This document shows, piece by piece, positions 52,755 to 61,225 of a DNA stretch of 64,000 nucleotides; position 1 is the stretch's first letter; the number at the start of each line of letters is the position of its first letter. The notes under the pieces were generated by a model. That model saw only the letters and a program-made list of their open reading frames with translations, made no database searches and had not been told where the DNA came from. The stretch comes from an uncultured Anaerococcus sp. GTDB taxonomy: Bacteria > Bacillota > Clostridia > Tissierellales > Peptoniphilaceae. Position numbers and translations under genes: made by a program. The DNA lies in assembly GCF_943912825.1 (NCBI RefSeq), contig NZ_CALTUX010000004.1, positions 1-64,000 on the forward strand, read 5' to 3'.

Positions 52755-55511
52755 CTACAGATAATTCTTATAGTTTCTAATTATAAAATGATCATCTGAT
52801 TCTGCTTTAGATTTTATAAATTCATACGCTTCAACATCTATTGATTTGATGCTTTCTAAATTTTTTAATATCAAAAACTTTATGTGTGCGCTATCAAAAT
52901 TCATCATTTTATTAATCCTACTGATTATAGATTTTTTATTATATACTCTCAACATATATAACATAGCTTCTACAGAACGGTATCTTACACTAAGATTACT
53001 GTCATACGATTTTTGTAAAACAAATTGCAAAATTGCCGCTTTTATATCATCTTTAGCATTAGATATATAACCATATTTACAGATATTAAAAATTGTACGA
53101 AGTGATTCAATCTTGTCAAAATCATCTACATCTGTGTATGTAGCTAATAATAGAATTAAATCATCAATCTCAAGTTTATCTAAAACTAATTTTAAAATAG
53201 AAAATTTAAAATTTAAAGTAAATTGTGATTGCATTCCTATGAAGTTAGAATCTCTTACATTTAGTATAGTCTCTTCATTTTCTAACATATACTTAATATT
53301 TTTATTTTCCTTATATTCTTCACTATTATTTAAAATCGAAATAATCAAATCAAGCGCTCCGCATTTTTCATAAATCAGCTGATTTTCAGCTAACAAAGTC
53401 TCTACGCATGCATCTATAATTTCATATTTTATATCATTTTCAATCTCAATTTTTTTAACATCTATTATATTTCTTATATTTGTATATGGGTCATATCCTG
53501 ACATAGAATATTTTCCATCAACACCCTGACTCTTATTTCTTTCATGAATAATTTGTATATTTTTATTTATAAATTCTAAAATCACATCTTGATTATTAGT
53601 TTCTAACACTTTATATATCATCTTTGTAATTTCAGGAAAATATTCGTTTACTATTAAATCTACTTTTGTATTAATTTTAATGTTGTCAGAAAAGCATTTA
53701 TTAATATTAGAAAATAACTCAGCTAAATTATCATAATTGATGGATATCCCATCTAAGTTTATAATTTTAATAATTTTATCGAGTAATTTCACTATAGTTT
53801 TGATATTAATGCTTTGTATATCTACATCCCCTAATAAAGATACTATATTGCGATAGAATCGCGATAAGTCATTATCAATGAATAAAATTATTATATTTAC
53901 AATTTCTTCACCGCATATTCTTTTAATATTGTATTCTATAGCATCAAAAAAATAATATCCTAAATTTATAACTCTATTTTTATCAGATATCCATGTCAGA
54001 ATATAAGCGTGTAATTCTTCCCAAACCTCAGTAAAAAAATCATCATTAAAGTAACAACCTAAATATTGAAAGCATAAAAATTTTCTAATATTTCTCCTAT
54101 GAACAATAGGATAATTCTCAATGCTTTTATATATTTCTCTCGCAGTTGTACTATCCATTTTTCCATAGATATCATTAAATAAATTGTAGACTTTTTTTAT
54201 TTCTTTAGGTCTTTCTGAAATAAGTGTTGTCTTTATTAGAAATTTTCTAAAATTCCAATCATCATACTCATCACACAGTTGATAAACCATTAACTTCATC
54301 ATATCAATAATTGAAATTAAATGAGATAAAGATCCGTAATAAATAGCTGTAATATAATAATTTGATATATACATTATATATTTAGAAATATTATTCCCAT
54401 ACCTTACAGTACTTGGACTCTTTGATGCCTCATTTATTGTTTCTTTAATTATTTCTTTATATAAATTTTTTTCATTTCTATCATTTAATGGATAATATAA
54501 TGGCTTCTTATTCGATAATATCTTTTTCTGTTCTTCATTGGATATAACAATCTTATTATTTATTTCATTATCAAAATTCCTGAGATTTCTTAAATCTATC
54601 GTAATATCTTGTAAATACCAGTTAGGAAGCTTGTTATTTTTTGCTATATCATATGCTTTATTCATATCAATAATAGCTTTGTCTATGTCGCCCTTAAAAT
54701 AATTTACTATGGCATTCCACCTAGATTCAGTAACTTCAGAATATTTTTCACTTTGATTTTTGCCAATCTCGAAAAGTAAATGTGGTTTATCAAATCTATA
54801 TATTGAATCATTATAAAATAACACATCTAAAAACTGACTAGATAGAATATCAAATTTATTAGTGCGATCTTCAGGAATATCTGATTCTAATCCTATTAAC
54901 TCACATAGCTTATTTTTAGTTACATTAATACTAGAATACAAGCTTTTATCTATTTCATCGGCTGATTCAAAGTCATTATCATTAAAGTTATCTATTCCAT
55001 TATTATTAATATCATAAAAATTTGTAGAGACTAAGTGCCCCCTACAATAATTAGCATATATCTCAATAATTTCAATAATTAGACTTTCATAAACTGTCTC
55101 TTTTAACTTATCAAATTCATTAATAGTTTTATATTTGGGACCATTATTATCACGAATTTCTTGCTGCAGCCGTGTTATTTTTTTGTTATCGTCATTACAA
55201 AATATAAATATCGATTTCTTAGATAATATTAAGGAACGTCTATACTCTGTTACAACCCCTTCTGGAACATCTTCTTCATTAGATATTAAAAATAAACAAA
55301 CATCTGAATCATTGAGTTTATTTAAATAAGAATCTCTTGCAGTCATTGAACTAGCCATGGTACCTTCAAAAACATACGCGCTAATAAAGCCTGTTTCTTC
55401 TAAAAGTAATTTTAATTCATTTCTAATAGTATCATATTTTTCATCACCGCACTTAGAACTTATAAAAACCTTAATCTTGTCTTCAAATTTAATATTATAA
55501 TTCAATAGCAT
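52755..55511 (-). CDS. DUF4062 domain protein with long helical C-terminus, candidate anti-phage defence protein
   Basis: A 918-aa soluble protein. Residues 10-150 match DUF4062: KIKVFISSKCGDEKYDTIRNELKLL at the start, then RDSYLNKLNDSDVCLFLIS and EGVVTEYRRSLILSKKSIFIF, the pattern of a TIR-like Rossmann effector domain found at the N-terminus of STAND and other defence proteins (family knowledge). The middle has no Walker motif. The remaining 750 residues are almost all helical and AT-rich. From about 800, SYDSNLSVRYRSVEAMLYML and SAHIKFLILKNLESIKSID resemble HEAT-like repeats. An N-terminal effector plus helical sensor is a plausible abortive-infection layout. It is divergent from the restriction-modification-like operon. 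The start context is modest (GAGG close to the ATG). Confidence 0.7.
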   Translation of the reverse strand: MLLNYNIKFEDKIKVFISSKCGDEKYDTIRNELKLLLEETGFISAYVFEGTMASSMTARDSYLNKLNDSDVCLFLISNEEDVPEGVVTEYRRSLILSKKSIFIFCNDDNKKITRLQQEIRDNNGPKYKTINEFDKLKETVYESLIIEIIEIYANYCRGHLVSTNFYDINNNGIDNFNDNDFESADEIDKSLYSSINVTKNKLCELIGLESDIPEDRTNKFDILSSQFLDVLFYNDSIYRFDKPHLLFEIGKNQSEKYSEVTESRWNAIVNYFKGDIDKAIIDMNKAYDIAKNNKLPNWYLQDITIDLRNLRNFDNEINNKIVISNEEQKKILSNKKPLYYPLNDRNEKNLYKEIIKETINEASKSPSTVRYGNNISKYIMYISNYYITAIYYGSLSHLISIIDMMKLMVYQLCDEYDDWNFRKFLIKTTLISERPKEIKKVYNLFNDIYGKMDSTTAREIYKSIENYPIVHRRNIRKFLCFQYLGCYFNDDFFTEVWEELHAYILTWISDKNRVINLGYYFFDAIEYNIKRICGEEIVNIIILFIDNDLSRFYRNIVSLLGDVDIQSINIKTIVKLLDKIIKIINLDGISINYDNLAELFSNINKCFSDNIKINTKVDLIVNEYFPEITKMIYKVLETNNQDVILEFINKNIQIIHERNKSQGVDGKYSMSGYDPYTNIRNIIDVKKIEIENDIKYEIIDACVETLLAENQLIYEKCGALDLIISILNNSEEYKENKNIKYMLENEETILNVRDSNFIGMQSQFTLNFKFSILKLVLDKLEIDDLILLLATYTDVDDFDKIESLRTIFNICKYGYISNAKDDIKAAILQFVLQKSYDSNLSVRYRSVEAMLYMLRVYNKKSIISRINKMMNFDSAHIKFLILKNLESIKSIDVEAYEFIKSKAESDDHFIIRNYKNYL

Positions 55512-55699
55512 ACCTCATCACTTTCATTTAAAATAAACAGAATCTAATCTTTATAGTTACCTCTATTGTACTTTAACTGTCCATAAAGCTCAAAGATGGT
55601 GAAATGTTTTGCTATTTAAGTTTAATGAATTAAATGATATAATATTTATTAAGTAATAATATTATAAAACTAATATTTGTGAATAGATTTGAGGTTATT

Positions 55700-56632
55700 A
55701 TGAAACAACCGTTGATTGATTTTTCTTCTTATCCTGTTAGGCTTACGCTAAAGCGTTTGCTTAAGGATAAGTCTACTAAAAAAAATATAATATGGGCCAC
55801 TAATAACTATGAAGACTTTGGTCAGGCTTTTAATGATAGGGCTGAAATTACTGAAGCTGTTTTTGATCATGGATTTATCCTTGAGCCTAGGACTAGCAAG
55901 TCGGCTGAGACTCAGCTGGAACGTACTAGGAAGAAGGCTGAAGTCTATACCCCTACTTGGGTGGTTAATTTTATGAATAATTATTGCGATGAGGTCTATT
56001 TTGGTAGGAAGGATGTCTTTAATATTCCAAAGGATAAGACATGGGTCCCTCTTAGGGAGAAAATTTCTTTTCCTGAAGGGAAATCCTGGCAAGACTATGT
56101 TGATTCTCCTAGGCTTGAAATAACTTGTGGAGAGGGCCCTTATCTTGTATCTAGATATGATGTGGCGACTAGTCACTTAATTAGACATACCATAGACAGG
56201 ATTGGCTTTCTGGATAGGAAGCTTAGGATAGTTAATGAAAATACTGACTCTAAGGAAGACTGGACACATTGGGCTATAAGAGCTGTTCAGGCCTCTTATG
56301 GCTATGAATACCAGGGTGACAGCTTGTTACTAGCTAGGATAAATGTCCTACTTACCTTTGTAGAATATTATGAACAAAGATGGGATGAGGATGTGGCTAA
56401 AGATATCCTAAATAAGCTTGCCAATATCATCAGCTGGAATATCTGGCAAATGGATGGACTTACTGACACAGTACCCTTTGGAGCGCCAGTGCCTAATAAT
56501 GAACAAATGAGTATATTTGATTTATTTGAAGATAAGAAAGATGAAGAAGAAAGTAAACTCATAGCCTGTAGGATATTTGATTGGAAAGCCAACAAGTCCC
56601 AGACTTTCGCATCACTTAAGGAGCATATATGA
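55700..56632 (+). CDS. Restriction-modification methylase, N-terminal half (motifs X and I)
   Basis: About 310 aa from ATG 55700, which has GAGG upstream; the frame is open from a GTG seven codons earlier without a site. It carries the methylase start motif (KKAEVYTPTWVVNFMNN) and a motif-I-like LEITCGEGPYLVSRYD, as in proteins annotated 'restriction endonuclease subunit M' (recalled). The catalytic NPPY motif is missing; it opens the next ORF, which overlaps by four bases and has its own AAGGAG. The two products therefore probably assemble as one N6-adenine methyltransferase. The C-terminal FDLFEDKKDEEESKLI looks like a linker. Confidence 0.75.
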   Translation: MKQPLIDFSSYPVRLTLKRLLKDKSTKKNIIWATNNYEDFGQAFNDRAEITEAVFDHGFILEPRTSKSAETQLERTRKKAEVYTPTWVVNFMNNYCDEVYFGRKDVFNIPKDKTWVPLREKISFPEGKSWQDYVDSPRLEITCGEGPYLVSRYDVATSHLIRHTIDRIGFLDRKLRIVNENTDSKEDWTHWAIRAVQASYGYEYQGDSLLLARINVLLTFVEYYEQRWDEDVAKDILNKLANIISWNIWQMDGLTDTVPFGAPVPNNEQMSIFDLFEDKKDEEESKLIACRIFDWKANKSQTFASLKEHI

Positions 56633-57654
56633 AAAAATTTGATTTTGTAATTGGGAACCCACCTTATAATGAAACAGTAGAAGGCAGAAGTGAAGATCCA
56701 CCAATTTATCATTTCTTTTACGATGCATCAATTGATATTGCTGACAGTATAACATTCATAACTCCTTCACGATTTTTATTTGATACAGGAAAAACACCTT
56801 CTAAATGGAATAAAAAAATGTTAAATAGTTCTCACTTTAAAATATTAAGGTATGAACCAAATGGAGCTAAAGTTTTTCCAACAACCGATATAAAGGGTGG
56901 TGTTGCCATAACCTCGTGGAATAATAACAAAATTCATGAACCTATTGGAACCTTTTATCCTAATCCAGAAATCAAAGAAATCATTAAAAAAGTAAAAAAT
57001 ATAAATAGTAATTTTTTTGATAGTATTATATTTTCTAATACAAGTTATAAATATACCGAATTGTTTTACGATGAAAATCCCGAATTTAAAGATAGAGTAT
57101 CAGGTGGTTCAAGAAGATATTTATCGTCTACCTGCTTTGAAAAATTCCCAGAATCTTTTTTAGATAAAAAATCAAATAAAGATGATGTCACAATAATTGG
57201 AAGACAAGACTATAAAAGAAAAACAAAATATTTCAATATTAACTATTTAAATCCACCAGAAAATTTTAATAGTTATAAATTGGTACTACCTAGCTCTAAT
57301 GGTAGTGGAAAATTTGGCGAAACATTAAGTGACCCATTTGTAGGAAACCCATGTGAAGGATATACAGAAACTTTTGTAACATTTGGTAATTTTGAAAAAT
57401 ATGAAGAAGCAAATAATAGTCTAACTTATATTAAAACTAAATTTGCAAGAGCTATGCTAAATTCAAAAAAAATCACTCAAGGAAACAAAAATTCAAAAGT
57501 TTGGGAAAATGTACCACTCCAAGATTTCACAGAAAACTCTGACATTGATTGGAGCAAGTCCATTGCTGAGATTGACCAACAATTGTACAAGAAGTATTGC
57601 CTATCTCCTGAAGAGATTGACTTTATTGAGGAAAAAGTACAGGAGATGAAGTGA
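56629..57654 (+). CDS. Restriction-modification methylase, C-terminal half (NPPY motif and recognition domain)
   Basis: A 341-aa protein beginning KKFDFVIGNPPYNE, that is, motif IV (NPPY) of N6-adenine methyltransferases within the first 15 residues. ITFITPSRFLFDTGKTPSKWNKKML follows as the usual post-NPPY strand-helix, and the rest (residues 80-341) resembles a TaqI/Eco57I-type recognition region. Motifs X and I are supplied by the preceding ORF. ATGA overlap plus AAGGAG at 6-bp spacing argue for deliberate coupling rather than a frameshift. The 3' two-thirds is more AT-rich than the flanking ORFs, as expected if the recognition domain has been exchanged. Confidence 0.78.
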   Translation: MKKFDFVIGNPPYNETVEGRSEDPPIYHFFYDASIDIADSITFITPSRFLFDTGKTPSKWNKKMLNSSHFKILRYEPNGAKVFPTTDIKGGVAITSWNNNKIHEPIGTFYPNPEIKEIIKKVKNINSNFFDSIIFSNTSYKYTELFYDENPEFKDRVSGGSRRYLSSTCFEKFPESFLDKKSNKDDVTIIGRQDYKRKTKYFNINYLNPPENFNSYKLVLPSSNGSGKFGETLSDPFVGNPCEGYTETFVTFGNFEKYEEANNSLTYIKTKFARAMLNSKKITQGNKNSKVWENVPLQDFTENSDIDWSKSIAEIDQQLYKKYCLSPEEIDFIEEKVQEMK

Positions 57655-60600
57655 TGAATAGACCTAATATTAATACTAGCAAGGAAGTTATACCTGTCTG
57701 CTATGCCTACACCACACCTGGTGTGACCTATCATGAGGGATGGACCAAGATTGGTTTTACTGAAAGAGATGTAGAAACTAGGGTCAGAGAACAAGTCGGC
57801 ACTGCTGGCATAAGGTATAAGATTGAGTGGGAAAAAAACGCCGTCTATGAAGGCTCAAACCAAACCTTTAGGGATTCTGATTTTCATAAATACCTTGAAA
57901 ATAATAATATCGAGAGGGAACCAGGACTTGAGTGGTTTAAAATTGATCCCTTACTTGCCAAACATAAATTTGATGAATTTAAGGAAAATAGAGGTCTTAT
58001 AGAGACAAACCTTAAGCCGGCTCCTTATAAACTTAGAAACGAACAAGATGAGGCTGTCGCTAAGACTATGGCTTATTTTACTTCTCATTATGAGGGCGAA
58101 TTTCTTTGGAATGCCAAGCCTCGTTTTGGCAAGACCCTTGCTTCTTATGACCTTTGCATGAGGATGGGTTTTGAAAATGTCCTAATTGTCACAAATAGGC
58201 CTGCTATTGCTGATTCTTGGTATGGAGACTATGTCAAATTTGTAGGACCGGCATCTGGCTATATTTTTGTAAGCCATGTCGATACTATTAAGAATGAAAA
58301 ATACGTCTATAGTAGAAAAGAATTTGTCGATATCTTGCCTTCTGTTGAAAATTATAAGGGCTGTATAGAATTTGTAAGCCTTCAAGACCTCAAGGGTTCG
58401 ATTCATTTTGGCGGTAGCCATGACAAGCTAGATGAAATTAAGGATACTAATTGGGATATATTAATTATCGACGAAGCCCACGAGGGTGTTGATACCTACA
58501 AGACCGATGTGGCCTTTAATCAAATCAAGAGGAAAAACACCCTTCACTTGTCAGGTACACCTTTTAAGGCCCTTGCCAATGACAAGTTTCCAGATGATGC
58601 CATCTACAATTGGACCTATGCAGATGAGCAAAGGGCTAAGAGGGACTTTTCAAGCTCTGATTTAGAGGAAAATCCTTATGCGACTCTGCCAAGACTAAAT
58701 CTTTTTACCTACCAAATGTCAGATATTATCAGAGATAAAATCGAAGATGGGATTGAACTTGATGGGGAAAATGTTGAATATGCCTTTGACCTCAATGAGT
58801 TTTTCTCAACTGACGAGAGAGGAGCCTTTGTCTACAAGAATGATGTAGATAAGTTTTTAGATGCCTTAACCCAAAATGAGAAATTTCCTTTTTCTACACC
58901 TGAACTAAGGGATGAAATCAAGCACTCTTTTTGGATTTTGAACAGGGTTGATTCAGCCAAGGCCCTTAAGAAAAAACTTGAAGTCAATCCTATTTTTAGG
59001 GACTATGAGATTGTCCTAGCTGCTGGTGATGGCAAGACTGATGATGAGATTATTAATGAGGATTCCCTTAATCGTGTTAAGGATGCTATCAAAAAATACG
59101 ATAAGACCATTACCCTTTCTGTAGGCCAGCTTACAACAGGTGTGACCATTCCAGAATGGACAGCTGTCCTTATGCTTGCCAATATGAAATCCCCTGCCCT
59201 CTACATGCAGGCTGCCTTTAGGGCACAAAACCCTTGCCTATTTTCTAATAATGGCAAACATTTTAGGAAGGAAAACGCCTATGTTTTTGACTTTGACCCA
59301 GCAAGGACCCTAGATATTTTCGAAAAATTTGCAAATGATCTTTCCCCTACTACATCAGCCGGTGGTGGAGATTTAGGAACTAGAAAGAAGCATATCAGAG
59401 ATCTGTTAAACTTCTTCCCTGTCTATGGTGAGGATGAAGATGGTCAGATGGTGCTTTTGGATGCTGAAAAAGTCCTAACTATACCTAGAAAAATTAAGTC
59501 AGTAGAGGTTGTGAACCGTGGCTTTATGTCCAATTTCCTTTTTAAGAATATTGCTAATATTTTTAGGGCTCCTAGTCAAGTTAGGCAAATTTTAGAAAAA
59601 CTTAATCCGACCAAAGAAGGAAAACCAATTAAGATTGATGATGATACAGCCGATGAACTAGATATAAATGATGATGGCGATGTAGATATTGAGCAAACAA
59701 AAATAATAGGCAAGGCCCAAGATGTATTTGGTCCAAAAATTTATGATGATATCAAAGAAGATTTGTTAATATTCGAAAAAGATCTGGTAACCGATCGTAA
59801 AAAATCTGGTCTTGATGATATAGTTGAAAAAATTACCGAACCAATAATTGCTCCTATTATAGACAGAAGCAAAGAAGTCTATGGTAATAAATTGAGAAGG
59901 ACAGTCGAGAAAAATATCGAAAGAGACATCAAGGATAAGGCAAGTGCAATCATTAAAAAAGGCTATATCGAATTTGAGATTGAAAATAATAAGCTTGAAG
60001 CACAAAAGGAAAAAGACCTTAATAACTCAAAGTCTTCAACAGAATCTAGTCAGATAGAAAGTAAGTATGATGATATTTTCAAGGCAAAAAGGGAAGAATT
60101 GGCCAAGAAAATAAACGAAGACTTGGAAAATTATAACATAATTGAAGATTCTATTATGACAGCCACTGAGAAAATCGAAACAGATGTGAAGGAAAAAGAA
60201 AAACGTACTATTGAAGATGATGTTAGAGATAGGCTCAGAGGATTTTCTAGGACTATTCCATCTTTTCTTATGGCCTATGGGACTTTTGATACAAAATTAT
60301 CTAATTTCGATAAAATAATCCCAAATGATGTCTTCTTAGAAGTCACTTCTATTAGCATAGAGGAATTTAAAGACTTACGTGATGGCTTTGACTATACCGA
60401 TCCAGAAAGCGGAGACCTTATGCACTATGAAGGTGGACTCTTTGATGAATTAGTATTTAACGATTCTGTGGCAGAGTTTTTGAATAAGAAAATAGACTTA
60501 GCCAATTATTTTGACCCTGCAATCAAGAGGGATATTTTTGATTACATTCCTCCACAAAAAACTAACCAAATATTTACACCAAAGAAAGTTGTAAAGGAAA

Positions 60601-60965
60601 TGGTGGATTTGTTAGAAAAGGAAAATCCTGGATGCTTTGATAATCCAAACTTCACCTTTATTGATCCTTATATGAAGTCAGGTTTATATGTAGCAGAAAT
60701 CGTAAAAAGATTATACAGGAGCGAAAAAATTAAAGAATTCTATCCTAACGATAAAGAAAGGCTAAACCATATTTTCGCTAAACAAGTCTATGGCCTTGCC
60801 CCAACAGAAATAATTTACAAAATTGCAAAAAACTTCGTCCTAGGTTTTAGCGATGAAATAGAGATTGAAAAACATAAGCTAAGGCTTTTAGATTCTCTAG
60901 CAAGTATCCAAGAGGATAGGTTTGAAGAGGATTTGGTAAAATTATATCCAGAACTTAAGGATTGA
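57654..60965 (+). CDS. GIY-YIG nuclease / SF2 helicase restriction protein with degenerate methylase-like C-terminus
   Basis: About 1103 aa; ATG 57654 overlaps the previous stop (TGATG) and is preferred to the GTG one codon earlier. Residues 15-100 form a T5orf172/GIY-YIG-like nuclease domain (CYAYTTPGVTYHEG, WTKIGFT, then DVETRVREQ). Residues about 125-560 form a superfamily-2 helicase: motif I AKPRFGKT (155-162), DEAH (274-277), SGTPF (301-305), and QAAFRAQNP near 520 as motif VI. Residues 650-900 are charged and helical. The C-terminus (about 960-1103) contains QIFTPKKVVKEMVDLL and FIDPYMKSGLYVAEIVKRL, like methylase motifs X and I but with no NPPY. It probably translocates and cuts unmodified DNA. 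Confidence 0.78.
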   Translation: MNRPNINTSKEVIPVCYAYTTPGVTYHEGWTKIGFTERDVETRVREQVGTAGIRYKIEWEKNAVYEGSNQTFRDSDFHKYLENNNIEREPGLEWFKIDPLLAKHKFDEFKENRGLIETNLKPAPYKLRNEQDEAVAKTMAYFTSHYEGEFLWNAKPRFGKTLASYDLCMRMGFENVLIVTNRPAIADSWYGDYVKFVGPASGYIFVSHVDTIKNEKYVYSRKEFVDILPSVENYKGCIEFVSLQDLKGSIHFGGSHDKLDEIKDTNWDILIIDEAHEGVDTYKTDVAFNQIKRKNTLHLSGTPFKALANDKFPDDAIYNWTYADEQRAKRDFSSSDLEENPYATLPRLNLFTYQMSDIIRDKIEDGIELDGENVEYAFDLNEFFSTDERGAFVYKNDVDKFLDALTQNEKFPFSTPELRDEIKHSFWILNRVDSAKALKKKLEVNPIFRDYEIVLAAGDGKTDDEIINEDSLNRVKDAIKKYDKTITLSVGQLTTGVTIPEWTAVLMLANMKSPALYMQAAFRAQNPCLFSNNGKHFRKENAYVFDFDPARTLDIFEKFANDLSPTTSAGGGDLGTRKKHIRDLLNFFPVYGEDEDGQMVLLDAEKVLTIPRKIKSVEVVNRGFMSNFLFKNIANIFRAPSQVRQILEKLNPTKEGKPIKIDDDTADELDINDDGDVDIEQTKIIGKAQDVFGPKIYDDIKEDLLIFEKDLVTDRKKSGLDDIVEKITEPIIAPIIDRSKEVYGNKLRRTVEKNIERDIKDKASAIIKKGYIEFEIENNKLEAQKEKDLNNSKSSTESSQIESKYDDIFKAKREELAKKINEDLENYNIIEDSIMTATEKIETDVKEKEKRTIEDDVRDRLRGFSRTIPSFLMAYGTFDTKLSNFDKIIPNDVFLEVTSISIEEFKDLRDGFDYTDPESGDLMHYEGGLFDELVFNDSVAEFLNKKIDLANYFDPAIKRDIFDYIPPQKTNQIFTPKKVVKEMVDLLEKENPGCFDNPNFTFIDPYMKSGLYVAEIVKRLYRSEKIKEFYPNDKERLNHIFAKQVYGLAPTEIIYKIAKNFVLGFSDEIEIEKHKLRLLDSLASIQEDRFEEDLVKLYPELKD

Positions 60966-60999
60966 ACGATAAATACAATTTTGTGATTTGCTAAAGTAA

Positions 61000-61057
61000 G
61001 CAACTCTTAAGTATTGCTTAATAGTTGCCGCCAACTCTTAGGAATTTCCTAATAGTT
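61000..61057. repeat. Twin small hairpins after the defence operon
   Basis: GCAACTCTTAAG (61000-61011) pairs with CTTAATAGTTGC (61017-61028), and AACTCTTAGGA (61033-61043) pairs with TCCTAATAGTT (61047-61057). Both share the outer CAACTCTTA/TAATAGTTG words, so they are tandem copies of one inverted-repeat unit at the edge of the defence genes. Confidence 0.6.
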
Positions 61058-61079
61058 CAAAAAAATATTTACAAATATC

Positions 61080-61112
61080 AAAGAGCAGGCTCAAATAGTC
61101 TGCTCTTTTTAT
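61080..61112 (+). terminator. Terminator of the restriction-modification-like operon
   Basis: AAAGAGCAG (61080-61088) pairs with CTGCTCTTT (61100-61108), with T-rich TTTAT after it. Confidence 0.88.
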
Positions 61113-61225
61113 ACTTCTTTACAAAAGGCCCAATTTCCCACAAATAGGCCAGCTTTTTGAGGCTTTTCTTGTTGATTTTTCCCTTAATTTCTATATAATA
61201 TATCTATATGAGTAAAGGGAGTATT

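Noticed and set aside
56605..56640. Frameshift splitting one methylase gene
   Set aside because: The junction has an ATGA overlap plus AAGGAG at proper spacing before the second ATG, so two deliberately coupled ORFs are more likely than a sequencing or mutational frameshift.
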